Source: Candidatus Gorgonimonas eunicellae (lineage in GTDB: Bacteria; Pseudomonadota; Gammaproteobacteria; Pseudomonadales; Endozoicomonadaceae). Taken from it: a stretch of 44,216 nt of DNA. Of this stretch, positions 17,805 through 26,363 are shown in pieces (position 1 is the stretch's first letter; every line of letters begins with the position of its first letter). The position numbers and the translations under genes were made by a program. Location: the NCBI GenBank assembly GCA_929200395.1, contig CAKMZJ010000008.1, forward strand, positions 1 through 44,216. Reading direction: 5' to 3'. Below the pieces are notes generated by a model. It did no database searches. It was given only the letters and a program-made list of their open reading frames with translations, and was not told the origin of the DNA.

Positions 17805-19256
17805 TTACCAAGCTTCATTTGAAACTTTACCTTTTATGCCTGGAATATCTTTTTTATAAAATACAGGTATCTTATTAAGTTTTATTTGTTGCTGATAGTT
17901 TTGAATCGCTAAACTCGCTACTTTATACAATAACAATATAGCAACTAGGTTTATTATCGCCATTATCCCCATAGAAAAATCTGCAAGATTCCAAACAGAT
18001 TTTAAGCCACTAACAGCCCCAATATATACAACCACTATTGCACATATCTTGTATAAATATATTAAGTATTTATTATCATTTAAAAATCTTACTGAGCTTT
18101 CACCGTAATAGTAATTGGCAATAATGGAAGTAAATGCAAATAAAAATATTGCTACTGAAAGTAAATGTTTACCCCAGCTACCAATCTGATAGTCTATAGC
18201 CGCTTGAGTTAAGGCGATTCCTGTTAGCTCAGGGCTAATAAAGTTTTTAGAAACTAAAATGATAAATCCTGTGGCAGTACAAACTAATATGGTATCAACA
18301 AATACTCCTATCATTCCCAATAGCCCTTGATTTACAGGATGCAACGAATGTGCAGTAGCGGCTGCATTTGGTGCTGAACCCATTCCTGCCTCATTAGAAA
18401 ACAAGCCTCGTTTAATCCCATGCATCATTGCTGGAGATAACATCGCTCCGAAACCACCTGCAGCTGCATTTTTTATACTAAAGGCATCAGTTATAATTAA
18501 GGAAATAACATCTGGAAAAGATTGGATATTAATAGCTATAATATATATTGCAAGAGCTATATAAGCTAAAGCCATAAAAGGAACAGCAATTTCTGCAAAT
18601 TTTGCTATAAACTTAAGACCACCTAAAATTAATATACTCGATAATAACGTTATTACTATACCAGTATAATGACTAGGTATATCGTATGCCTCCATTGCCA
18701 TAGCCATAGAATTTGACTGTACAGCATTAAAAGCTATACCGAAAGATAAAATCATCGCCAATGAAAAAATAATCCCTAGCCATCGACAACCTAGCGCTCT
18801 TTCTATGTAATATGCTGGACCACCTCGATAAGTTCCATCACCATTACTTACTTTATAAACTTGTGCTAATATATTTTCTATCATAGCAGTTGACATTCCG
18901 AAGAATGCTACTACCCACATCCAAAAAATAGCTCCTGGACCCCCTAATGATATAGCAACAGCAACTCCTGCTATGTTTCCTGTACCAATTCGTGCTGCCA
19001 GACTAGTACAAAAAGCTTGGAATGCTGATACATTAGAGCTAGACTCTTTACTTCTGCTATTTTTTATTACCGTGGCTGCTTGTGTAAACCAGCGTATTTG
19101 AATAAATCTAGTTTTAACTGTAAAAAAAACACCAACAAAAACTAACAAATAAACAAGAATATACTCCCAAATTATAGAATTAAAAAAAATAACTTTGGTA
19201 TTTACTATTTCTACTATCAAATCCAAATAATTAATCACACTACTTATAATACCCAT
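17805..19256 (-). CDS. alsT: Alanine/glycine:cation symporter (AGCS family)
   Basis: This inner-membrane transporter couples uptake of alanine or glycine to Na+ (or H+). The 483 residues form about 10-12 hydrophobic helices. Family signatures are SLAARIGTGNIAGVAVAIS, GGPGAIFWMWVVAFFGMSTA, YRGGPAYYIERALG and FSNEAGMGSAPNAAATAHS. There is no frame damage. The ATG at 19256 has AGGA 14 nt upstream. It converges with priA. In a host-dependent bacterium this would supply amino acids as carbon and nitrogen, feeding the TCA enzymes encoded later in the window. The exact substrate cannot be told from sequence. Confidence 0.94.
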   Translation of the reverse strand: MGIISSVINYLDLIVEIVNTKVIFFNSIIWEYILVYLLVFVGVFFTVKTRFIQIRWFTQAATVIKNSRSKESSSNVSAFQAFCTSLAARIGTGNIAGVAVAISLGGPGAIFWMWVVAFFGMSTAMIENILAQVYKVSNGDGTYRGGPAYYIERALGCRWLGIIFSLAMILSFGIAFNAVQSNSMAMAMEAYDIPSHYTGIVITLLSSILILGGLKFIAKFAEIAVPFMALAYIALAIYIIAINIQSFPDVISLIITDAFSIKNAAAGGFGAMLSPAMMHGIKRGLFSNEAGMGSAPNAAATAHSLHPVNQGLLGMIGVFVDTILVCTATGFIILVSKNFISPELTGIALTQAAIDYQIGSWGKHLLSVAIFLFAFTSIIANYYYGESSVRFLNDNKYLIYLYKICAIVVVYIGAVSGLKSVWNLADFSMGIMAIINLVAILLLYKVASLAIQNYQQQIKLNKIPVFYKKDIPGIKGKVSNEAW

Positions 19257-19788
19257 AATACTTATACTATCCTACTAAAATAATAGATTAACATCATAAA
19301 ATAACTTATATTCTTAACCATAACTAAAATCATATTTACTATATACAGGCAGCAGATAAAAATGCTGATTTCCAAGGCTGGGAAGGTTTAATTTAAGGCG
19401 AAATTCGGTAGGCATATGATCATATTTTAAAGCATTTTACCTATAAAATATACTTTTTAATAACCCTCTAGCACCGCTCATTATAAGCTTTTAGCCTATA
19501 TTAGCATTTCTTAATTTAATCGACACTATATTAAAAAAACCTGCTTGATAAAACTTATACTTCTTACTGAAATAACTTTCAACTTACTCCTGTATATAGG
19601 CATAGCCATTAAAATTTATTCTCTACAACTATAAAAAATAATAGTAAAAATATATATCTGTTATTATTTTACACTTTTAAGATATATTTTTCAAAACCTT
19701 AATATTATTACTGCCTATTAAAAACATTTATACTCAATAAATTCTATTTACTTAGAGATAGGTTTTGCAGTGAGCACTTTGTGTATTT
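19257..19788. other. Gene-poor spacer with one repeat copy
   Basis: No coding frame with support is seen on either strand. The only structure recognised is the dispersed repeat at 19342-19405. The rest is AT-rich sequence. The upstream regulatory region of the symporter gene must lie in the first part, but no promoter was identified with confidence. Confidence 0.5.
19342..19405 (+). repeat. Dispersed repeat, solo arm plus tail
   Basis: The sequence reads TATACAGGCAGCAGATAAAA, then ATGCTGATTTCC, a degenerate AAGGCTGGGAAGG, and TTTAATTTAAGGCGAAA. Every block matches the order of the first 65 bp of full copies. Confidence 0.65.
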
Positions 19789-21150
19789 TTAGTCTGGAGT
19801 GGTTAAATCTATAATATTATGGATAAATTCTTTTTTATCTGTGATATTTTTATGCTTTTTATTGTTATTTACTAGTTCAATGACTTCAGCTGAACAATAC
19901 TGTTTATATTCATCATCAGTTAGATTCACCGGAATTAAAAAACTACTATGTAATAAATTATTTTTTATGGTGTCTTGTTTAATCTTACACACTATTTGAT
20001 TTTCTTCTTTTATAAAAGCATTTATATTAAGGCTAAGTATATCTTCAAGAGAATTAACTAAAATATTTGCAACTCTTGAGGTATCAACTCCAGGGTCATA
20101 AAAACTAATTTTAAAGCTATTTCCTATATTATTAATTTTAAATACCATAACGTGATTTTCTGTTAACCATAAATAGTTAATTGTTTGTAACCCTGATTTT
20201 TGTAATTTATGACAAATGCGTGCTAATCTACTAGCAAAATTATCACTTGAAATACTATAACAGTTTAAAAACCTAGTGCTTTCTACAACAGATGAGCTAT
20301 AAATATGCTGATAAATATCTGCCATTTTAGCTTTATCTGTTGCTGATAAGCCTATACTACCATTCCACGGATTAACTGTTAAAATCATAGTTCCTAGTAG
20401 CATATTATTTCTTATTTCAGTTGCTAACTCCATCGATACCGTTTTTAACTTTTTAGTCTGTGGATCCAGATTTTCTCGTAGTAATCGTTCTATTTTTTGT
20501 ATATATTCAGAGCTTATACTACCTACTGTATGCAATAACTCTATTATAGCTTTTATTTGATTTTCATTTATATTTTTAAGTTTTATATCTATAGTATTAG
20601 AATAATATGTAATAATTGGATATGTATTTGTAGCAAGGACATCTAAATTTTTCCTGTTTGAATCAGGTGTTTCTTGGAAAAATTTATTACTTTTAAGTTT
20701 ATCTATGCTGTTTATATCTTTAGGCTTAAAAACATCTAAAGCAAAACCTAAAGCAAAGTGACGACAATTAAAAAGATCTTTAGGGATTAGATATTCAGAT
20801 ATAACCCTAGGAATATATTCACATGCTACAGAAAGTATAGCTAAATATAAAAGACTATACTCTACCCCTTTAGAAGATAATCTTTTACTTAAACATAAAG
20901 GCTCACCTTTAGAGAAATAACTAATACCTTGAGGCGCTAAAGCTAGTATTTTTTTTTGATTAATTGCAGATGTATTTTGAGGTAAATAAAAAGACACAGC
21001 ATAAGTATGATATAAACAGCTATATGAACTTATTTTAACTGGCATGATAGCATAAGCAACACATTTATATTTACGGTGTTGCTGTTCTAGTTGCCCAATT
21101 TTTTGTACTATTTCATTAGAAAGTATAGTGTTTTTATACGTTGCTATCAT
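19789..21150 (-). CDS. Candidate papain-like cysteine protease effector
   Basis: I do not recognise a named family in this 453-residue protein, but a possible catalytic triad is visible. C129 is in LFNCRHFALGFALDV, on what looks like a helix. H333 is in TENHVMVFKI and D352 in SFYDPGVD, both strand-like. The order Cys-His-Asp, the short His-Asp spacing (19 residues) and the xHxxxF...YDP pattern fit clan CA proteases of the YopT/C58 or ShET2-like type. No signal peptide or membrane helix is seen, as expected for an injected protein. The ATG at 21150 has no strong ribosome site. It is a lone gene in the second accessory block, upstream (on the same strand) of the symporter. Confidence 0.55.
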   Translation of the reverse strand: MIATYKNTILSNEIVQKIGQLEQQHRKYKCVAYAIMPVKISSYSCLYHTYAVSFYLPQNTSAINQKKILALAPQGISYFSKGEPLCLSKRLSSKGVEYSLLYLAILSVACEYIPRVISEYLIPKDLFNCRHFALGFALDVFKPKDINSIDKLKSNKFFQETPDSNRKNLDVLATNTYPIITYYSNTIDIKLKNINENQIKAIIELLHTVGSISSEYIQKIERLLRENLDPQTKKLKTVSMELATEIRNNMLLGTMILTVNPWNGSIGLSATDKAKMADIYQHIYSSSVVESTRFLNCYSISSDNFASRLARICHKLQKSGLQTINYLWLTENHVMVFKINNIGNSFKISFYDPGVDTSRVANILVNSLEDILSLNINAFIKEENQIVCKIKQDTIKNNLLHSSFLIPVNLTDDEYKQYCSAEVIELVNNNKKHKNITDKKEFIHNIIDLTTPD

Positions 21151-21352
21151 AAATATAATCCTACTACCAAAATAATTTATATTATTTATAAGATAATAAT
21201 TATATAATTTAGTTCCATTTCATAACTGATTTTATATTAAGTATAAAAACAAAGTACTAATATGAAGTTAAATATAATAATTGGTCTATAGGGGTATAGG
21301 GGTCTGCCATGCTAAAGTTTACAACATTAAATACATTGCCTAAAACCTAAAA

Positions 21353-21763
21353 TCATACAGTGGTTTCGTATAAAAAAACGGATGTGTTGTTTGAGATCAT
21401 ACAATCAGTTTCAGTAGTATTGCTATCAGAATCATCATTAACAGTATTGCATTCAATTTGAGTACTTGTATCAGTACCACAACAGCCACTAATTATTGGC
21501 TTAGCCGTGCATACAGCAGCTATACCAGATGACACACCAAAACCAGCAGCTATTCCAATCGAAAATCCAAATGCTTTAGTAAAAGCTAAACCCGCAGTTG
21601 CTCCCATAGAGCTAGACATAAGACTACAAAAAATAGTTCTTGGATTTATTATACTAGACACACAAAAATCTTTATAGATTCCTTTATCGCTCAGTATTTC
21701 ATTAACTCGTGTTATTGGTAAAGGTTGTGGTTGTGATCTTATTACAGAAAAAGTTTCATTCAT
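21353..21763 (-). CDS. Small glycine-rich membrane protein
   Basis: This is a 136-residue protein with no family recognised. Residues about 46-78 form a hydrophobic glycine- and alanine-rich stretch (MGATAGLAFTKAFG, then SIGIAAGFGVSSGIAAV) with G-x3-G spacing like glycine-zipper membrane proteins or some bacteriocin-like peptides. Several cysteines (C34, C46, C85, C93, C94) flank it, and a Ser/Thr/Asp/Asn-rich tail follows. There is no N-terminal signal peptide. AAGGAATTT lies just upstream of the ATG. A 17-bp palindrome at 21822-21838 sits about 60 bp upstream and may be its operator. Confidence 0.55.
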   Translation of the reverse strand: MNETFSVIRSQPQPLPITRVNEILSDKGIYKDFCVSSIINPRTIFCSLMSSSMGATAGLAFTKAFGFSIGIAAGFGVSSGIAAVCTAKPIISGCCGTDTSTQIECNTVNDDSDSNTTETDCMISNNTSVFLYETTV

Positions 21764-22133
21764 ATTAAATTCCTTTTAACAATGAAAAATTATATTTTTA
21801 AGTTAACTAAGAGTATTAAGTTAAGACAACTTGTCTTAGTGAAAGCATTTATACACTATTAAAATAGTTTCGTAAATAATTTAATATTCTGATATATTCT
21901 ATTTTTGATATGTTGCACTAAAACTAGTAATAAAAACAAATAATAAAAGATATTTAAGTTTAAAAAAGTAAGTTTCAATTTATATCATCAGTTAAAGTAT
22001 TTTTTTATGCTTAGGATGTAGACTCAAAAATAATTCTTGAATAATACTAAAAATAAGATTATTATCTAGCTCTACTTTAAATTTCATTAAAATATATTAA
22101 TGATTTAATAATACAATAAAAATAAGGAAAAAA
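21764..22133. other. Divergent regulatory spacer
   Basis: The spacer lies between two divergent accessory genes. It holds the inverted repeat at 21822-21838 and, on the plus strand, AAGGA just before the next ATG. No gene or dispersed-repeat arm was seen. Confidence 0.5.
21822..21838. promoter_or_regulatory. 17-bp palindrome, possible operator
   Basis: TAAGACAA (21822-21829), C, TTGTCTTA (21831-21838) is a perfect 8-bp inverted repeat around a single base. It is centred 67 bp upstream of the minus-strand gene at 21763 and about 300 bp upstream of the plus-strand gene at 22134. The compact dyad with GAC/GTC looks more like a dimeric regulator site than an AT-rich chance palindrome. Confidence 0.4.
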
Positions 22134-22475
22134 ATGAAAATAAAAAGCATAATACTTACATTACTATTAGGATTTTTTTCTATTAATGCTACAGCAGTAC
22201 CAAATAACAACATGGGTAAACAAATAGCCGCTTTTAGTATTATAGCAATAATGAAAAGTTCTACTGTTATTGCCAAAGCTGTAGGGGATATTAATAATCA
22301 TGTAGATAATAATAATACTGAAATTTTAGAACGGTTATTACAGCATGATCATAATATAGAAAATCAACTTACTAAACTAACTGCTATTGGTATTTCTGCT
22401 TTGTCTCTTACCATATTTTCCATATTTCTAATATGCTATGCAAACTTTAGTTGCAAGCTTCCTGAATATTACTAG
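22134..22475 (+). CDS. Small exported membrane protein, unknown
   Basis: The 113-residue product has a clear signal peptide (MKIKSIILTLLLGFFSINATA, cleavage after about residue 21). A short amphipathic region follows, then a helix with heptad-like Leu/Ile spacing (LERLLQHDHNIENQLTKL). A strong transmembrane segment occupies residues about 82-104, and the tail is short and Cys-containing. No family is recognised. AAGGAAAAAA precedes the ATG. Its topology (exported, single C-terminal anchor) and its neighbours suggest an envelope or secreted accessory protein. Confidence 0.6.
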   Translation: MKIKSIILTLLLGFFSINATAVPNNNMGKQIAAFSIIAIMKSSTVIAKAVGDINNHVDNNNTEILERLLQHDHNIENQLTKLTAIGISALSLTIFSIFLICYANFSCKLPEYY

Positions 22476-22592
22476 GCTATAAAACTTGTCAACCCTTAAT
22501 GGAATTAATTTTTTTGTATTAATTTAATCTCTTGATTTTATTAACTTAAGAACTTAAGCTTATAACTGTTTTCAACTAAATGGATTTTCAAC

Positions 22593-23324
22593 ATGAAACA
22601 CACGTCATTGCATAATTACTTTATAGCTATATTTTTCCTTGTACTTACTAATGTTAGTTACGGCTACACATCGTATGCTGCCCCAGTAAACTATACAAAT
22701 ACAAACAATCATCAATATGATTTAAATAATATTTTTAATTTTGAATACTCGCCTAGTATACAACGAAATGAAATTAAATATTTATTAAGAAGTTTTAATA
22801 GTCGCGATGAAGCTTTAAAATGGATCAGCTCTTTTTCTCACTCCACCCCACAAAATCGACCACAGAATCATGCTAGCTTAGAATACAGCGGTAATCCTCT
22901 TTATCAATGCATAGTAAATAATAAGCTTAAAACTTTAGATTTAATGTTAGAAATATTCCCACGTGTAGATCGTGATGTTGTTATTTTTTTAATCTGTAGG
23001 GCTATGGATTTAGTATCAAAAAATAAAATTAACAACCCAGAACATTTAGATAATATACTCATTCATTATACTGCTAGACATTACACCTCAATACGTGAAA
23101 GCTTATTTTCAAATAAATTAATTAATATTAGCAACAGGGAGCGCAAACATGCGCTTCAAGTTATAAAATCTAATTCTAAATGGCACCAAGTTATTCGTTT
23201 TGATAATAACCATAGCTCACAAAAAAATAATCCTACTAAAGATAATAACAAACAATATGCACCAGTATACCAAAACTATAACCCATATTCTAATAGGCTG
23301 TATTATCCACACCATACTTATTAA
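22593..23324 (+). CDS. Exported Asn/Tyr-rich protein, unknown
   Basis: This 243-residue protein begins with a signal peptide (residues about 1-24, ending VSYG). The mature part has an Asn-rich linker and a helical centre (residues about 60-195) with alternating charged and Leu residues, e.g. NKLKTLDLMLEIFPRVDRDV. The centre is faintly ankyrin-like (CIVNNKLKTLDLML), but only one such unit is visible. The last 40 residues are a disordered Tyr/Asn/Pro-rich tail (QNYNPYSNRLYYPHHTY). It follows the previous small exported gene on the same strand after 117 nt and may be coexpressed. A candidate terminator is at 23346-23382. Confidence 0.6.
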   Translation: MKHTSLHNYFIAIFFLVLTNVSYGYTSYAAPVNYTNTNNHQYDLNNIFNFEYSPSIQRNEIKYLLRSFNSRDEALKWISSFSHSTPQNRPQNHASLEYSGNPLYQCIVNNKLKTLDLMLEIFPRVDRDVVIFLICRAMDLVSKNKINNPEHLDNILIHYTARHYTSIRESLFSNKLINISNRERKHALQVIKSNSKWHQVIRFDNNHSSQKNNPTKDNNKQYAPVYQNYNPYSNRLYYPHHTY

Positions 23325-23345
23325 TATAATAGATCTTAAACTTTC

Positions 23346-23382
23346 AAAAACACACCTTTTACTTTATTTAAGCTGTGTTTTT
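23346..23382 (+). terminator. Terminator after exported-protein genes
   Basis: AAAAACACA (23346-23354) pairs with TGTGTTTTT (23374-23382) as a 9-bp stem whose 3' arm supplies the U-run. It is placed 21 nt after the stop codon of the exported protein. The loop is long (19 nt) but can pair further (CTT/AAG). Confidence 0.55.
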
Positions 23383-23558
23383 ATAATGGTGTATCATTTC
23401 AAAATATCGATAATACCATCTACATTGAAGCTTAGATGATCAATAAGCATCATCTATGATAAAAAACATTCACAAAACTTTATATATTAAGAAAAATTCT
23501 AGTCTTACCTAAAAATATCTTTTATAATTGTATATATTTTTTACAACAACAAAGCATT

Positions 23559-23592
23559 TTTTACTTAAAATTACAAATATTTTTAAGTAAAA
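23559..23592. promoter_or_regulatory. Inverted repeat with CpxR-box-like site upstream of cpxR
   Basis: TTTTACTTAAAA (23559-23570) and TTTTAAGTAAAA (23581-23592) form a perfect 12-bp inverted repeat with a 10-nt spacer, ending 45 bp before the cpxR ATG. Within it, the minus strand of 23560-23574 reads GTAAT-TTTAA-GTAAA, one mismatch from the CpxR box GTAAA-N5-GTAAA. CpxR is known to activate its own operon in E. coli. The site could also be a hairpin. Confidence 0.5.
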
Positions 23593-23637
23593 GGTGCATA
23601 GTTGCCTATTAATTACTAGCTTATTATAATAAAATTT

Positions 23638-24336
23638 ATGCATTTAGAAACAAAAAAATTACTGATTATCGACGATGATATCGAGATGTGTGAATTACTA
23701 ACCCCCTTTTTAACAATTGAAGGTTATCAAGTGGAGGTCACACATACCGGATATGCCGGCATTAAAGCAATACAAAGCAATACCTATGATTTAATATTGC
23801 TAGATGTAGGCTTGCCTGATATAAACGGCTTTAAAACTCTAACTAAAATAAGAAGCTTTTCTCAAGTACTAGTATTAATGTTAACTGCAAGAGGTGATTA
23901 TGATGATAGAATTAGAGGCCTTGAGTTTGGGGCAGATGATTACCTACCTAAGCCTTATAATTCGCAAGAATTATTAGCTAGAATAAATGCATTGCTAAGA
24001 AGAAATAACCCATCAATAATTACTAACAAGGTATTAGTAATCGATGAATTTACATTACACTTAAAAACTAAAGAAGCGTATAAAACAGATAAAAAACTTA
24101 ATTTAACCACTACAGAATTTACTATTTTAAAATTATTATTAGAATACTCTGATAATTTAATTTCTAAGGAAGAATTAACAGAGTTAGCATTAGGACGGCA
24201 ATTTACATTGTTCGATAGAGCAATTGATATGCATGTTAGCAATGTAAGAAAAAAAACAGGTGTAAATATACATGGTAAAACCTATATTAAAACAGTTCGC
24301 GGTTTGGGCTATAAATATTGTTCCACAGCTGATTAA
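23638..24336 (+). CDS. cpxR: OmpR-family response regulator CpxR
   Basis: CpxR is the DNA-binding partner of the CpxA sensor kinase in the envelope-stress response. The 232 residues comprise a receiver domain with acidic pocket D12-D14, phospho-acceptor D56 (LLDVGLP), T83 and K105 (LPKPYN). An OmpR-type winged helix follows (LTTTEFTILKLLLEY, DMHVSNVRKKTG, IKTVRGLGYKY). The blocks MLTARGDYDDRIRGLEFGAD and DDYLPKPYNSQELLARI are close to E. coli CpxR. cpxA overlaps its 3' end. A likely autoregulatory site lies upstream. The ATG at 23638 has no good Shine-Dalgarno site but gives the normal family start. Confidence 0.9.
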   Translation: MHLETKKLLIIDDDIEMCELLTPFLTIEGYQVEVTHTGYAGIKAIQSNTYDLILLDVGLPDINGFKTLTKIRSFSQVLVLMLTARGDYDDRIRGLEFGADDYLPKPYNSQELLARINALLRRNNPSIITNKVLVIDEFTLHLKTKEAYKTDKKLNLTTTEFTILKLLLEYSDNLISKEELTELALGRQFTLFDRAIDMHVSNVRKKTGVNIHGKTYIKTVRGLGYKYCSTAD

Positions 24337-25684
24337 TAAAATTAAGATAAGCCTATTTTGGAAATTACTTTTATGGTTTTGGGCAACTGTTATAACTATT
24401 ATAAGCTCTTTATTTATCGTATTAGCTATTATTACTAATCCTGCTGAACTAATGTATGAAAGACAAATGTTATTTCACGAGTTAGAGATTGCCACCCATA
24501 AAATAATTAACTCTCACAAGGTGTCTTTTGCTATGGTTACTCCTATATTTCCAGATAGCGGCTACTTTTTATTTGATTTTTACGGTAATGTGATTGGTAG
24601 CTCGGAAATATCAAAACCAATATCAACAGCCTATAATAATACCAAAAAATTAACTCACCCAGATATTTCATTTGAATCTGGAATAGTAATTGTTGGCCCG
24701 CAACATTTAACTATAAATAATATACCTGTAATGTTATATTTAACAAAACCAACACCGCAATTACTACAATGGCGTATAGCTTTATTAATTAAACATTATT
24801 GGTATTTGATTATCTATGCCATATTTATTAGTCTTTTATGTTGCTATTTATTAACAAGATACATAGCTAAGCCTATAACTAAGATACAAAAAATAGCTGT
24901 ATCTTTAGCCAATGGTAAATTATCAGCTAGAATACCCACAAAAAATGCTACTAGGAATGATGAAATAGGAGATTTAGCTAGATCATTTAATTACATGGCA
25001 AAGCAGTTAACCGATAATCTTGAAAATAAAAAAAATCTACTAAGATATGTTTCTCACGAACTCAGATCACCTTTAACTAGATTAAGACTAGCAACTGCAA
25101 TTTTAACTAGAAATGAAGCTAATAAAGAGTTTTATGATAGAATTGAAACTGAAATCACTCGGATGGATTATTTGATAAAACAAATATTAGAATTTTCACG
25201 CTTAACAACAAGTAATAAACAATTAAATAAAACTAAAATACAGCTTAACACTTGGATGCAACAATTAGTCAAAGATTGTAACTTTGAAGCACAGTCACAA
25301 AGTAAAGATATATCGTTAATTAATACCAATAATGATATTTATGTATATGCTGATTCAGATTTACTAGCAAGTGCATGTGAAAATATAATTCGTAACGCTA
25401 TTAAACACACTCCTAACAATTCAAATATTGTCATTTCACTCATTACAGATAACACTAATTATATAGATATTATTGTTAAAGATAACGGTACTGGAATTTC
25501 TAAAAAAATAATGGATTCTATATTTACTCCATTTGTATCTTCACAAGAAAATAAAACTAGTTCTTTTACTAGTTTTGGTTTAGGAATGAGTATAGCCAAA
25601 GAAGCCATAGAGAAGCATCAAGGAAGTATATTTATTGAAAACTTAGCTACAGGATGTAAAATTATTTTGCGCTTGCCAAGATGA
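24272..25684 (+). CDS. cpxA: Envelope-stress sensor histidine kinase CpxA
   Basis: CpxA is an inner-membrane kinase/phosphatase that senses misfolded envelope proteins. The 470-residue product has TM1 at about 27-53, a periplasmic sensor of about 110 residues and TM2 at about 169-190. It continues with a HAMP domain (ITKIQKIAVSLANGKLSARI), the H box with H262 in YVSHELRSPLTRLRLA, the N box ENIIRNAIKHT, and G boxes DNGTGIS and GLGMSIAKEA. The only in-frame ATG before TM1 is 24272, preceded by AGGTG, which gives a 65-nt overlap with cpxR, unusually long. A later non-ATG start just before KIKISLFW is possible. A perfect hairpin follows at 25700-25732. No cpxP-like gene is present. Confidence 0.9.
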   Translation: MVKPILKQFAVWAINIVPQLINKIKISLFWKLLLWFWATVITIISSLFIVLAIITNPAELMYERQMLFHELEIATHKIINSHKVSFAMVTPIFPDSGYFLFDFYGNVIGSSEISKPISTAYNNTKKLTHPDISFESGIVIVGPQHLTINNIPVMLYLTKPTPQLLQWRIALLIKHYWYLIIYAIFISLLCCYLLTRYIAKPITKIQKIAVSLANGKLSARIPTKNATRNDEIGDLARSFNYMAKQLTDNLENKKNLLRYVSHELRSPLTRLRLATAILTRNEANKEFYDRIETEITRMDYLIKQILEFSRLTTSNKQLNKTKIQLNTWMQQLVKDCNFEAQSQSKDISLINTNNDIYVYADSDLLASACENIIRNAIKHTPNNSNIVISLITDNTNYIDIIVKDNGTGISKKIMDSIFTPFVSSQENKTSSFTSFGLGMSIAKEAIEKHQGSIFIENLATGCKIILRLPR

Positions 25685-25699
25685 TACCAACTTAGTTAA

Positions 25700-25732
25700 A
25701 ACACCTATAAATACCCTGTATTTATAGGTGTT
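25700..25732. terminator. Perfect hairpin between convergent cpxA and yaiL
   Basis: AACACCTATAAATA (25700-25713) and TATTTATAGGTGTT (25719-25732) form a 14-bp perfect stem with a CCCTG loop. It lies 15 nt after the cpxA stop codon and between convergent genes, so it probably terminates both. The T-rich flank is on the minus strand side. Confidence 0.65.
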
Positions 25733-25735
25733 CTA

Positions 25736-25792
25736 CCTTGAATCAACCCTTTTTAGTCCTGAAAGCTAACATTTTCATCCGCCACCTGTATA
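25736..25792 (-). repeat. Dispersed repeat, solo arm plus tail
   Basis: On the minus strand this reads TATACAGGTGGCGGATGAAA, then ATGTTAGCTTTCAGGACTAA, a purine-rich AAAGGG, and TTGATTCAAGG. It is one of the best-preserved solo arms and directly abuts the cpxA-side hairpin. Confidence 0.75.
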
Positions 25793-25820
25793 AACTGCGA
25801 TATTTAGCCTACCCATATTG

Positions 25821-26363
25821 CTACCACATTAAATCATCTGGTATCTGATGGTCTTTATACCAGTCTTGTTCTTCTGTAGAGCTGTCTTGATCGTGATTTT
25901 CTGCGATCAAAGTAAACACAATATCTGGGCTGATTTTTTTTATTTTTTCTGCTATATCTTTAGGAACAACTTCATAGTTATCTTGGTGCTTAATTATTGA
26001 TAAAAGCCCATTTTGAAGCTGTTTAAGCATATCTTTAACAACCAATATTTTTTTAACTTTGTTATTATCAACAAAGCGGATATAATCATTACCATGAATT
26101 CTTGGTAGTTTATTTTTGTCAATCAATTGCTTGATTTGAGCAGCCTGAGCTTTCTGTTCTCGCTTTTTTTCTATAATAATATTTAACTGCTTATCTTTTT
26201 CTGCTTGTTGTTGAATAATCTCATTATTCTGTTGCGATGTTTTTGATAACCCTTGTTTTTTATCTTTTTTTGCTTGTTTATTTTTTGCTTTATTTGCTTT
26301 TAAAGCCTTATGTTTAGTAGTTAAGCCAGCATTCATTAGCTGATCTCGTATTGATTTAGCCAT
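25821..26363 (-). CDS. yaiL: YaiL/DUF2058 family protein
   Basis: This family of about 180 residues (here 180) is widespread in gammaproteobacteria and sometimes described as nucleoprotein- or polynucleotide-associated. Its biochemical role is not settled. The sequence shows the family start MAKSIRDQLMNAGL, a highly charged Lys/Gln-rich coiled helix (residues about 15-85), a small globular domain (NDYIRFVDNNKVKKILV and so on) and the characteristic C-terminus QIPDDLMW, nearly identical to the E. coli YaiL ending. The ATG at 26363 has GAG upstream. It is convergent with cpxA. Confidence 0.88.
   Translation of the reverse strand: MAKSIRDQLMNAGLTTKHKALKANKAKNKQAKKDKKQGLSKTSQQNNEIIQQQAEKDKQLNIIIEKKREQKAQAAQIKQLIDKNKLPRIHGNDYIRFVDNNKVKKILVVKDMLKQLQNGLLSIIKHQDNYEVVPKDIAEKIKKISPDIVFTLIAENHDQDSSTEEQDWYKDHQIPDDLMW

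Noticed and set aside
23200-23439. A 79-codon frame overlapping the end of the exported Asn/Tyr-rich gene
   Set aside because: Overlaps a better-supported gene in another frame and runs through the terminator; composition is that of a shadow frame.
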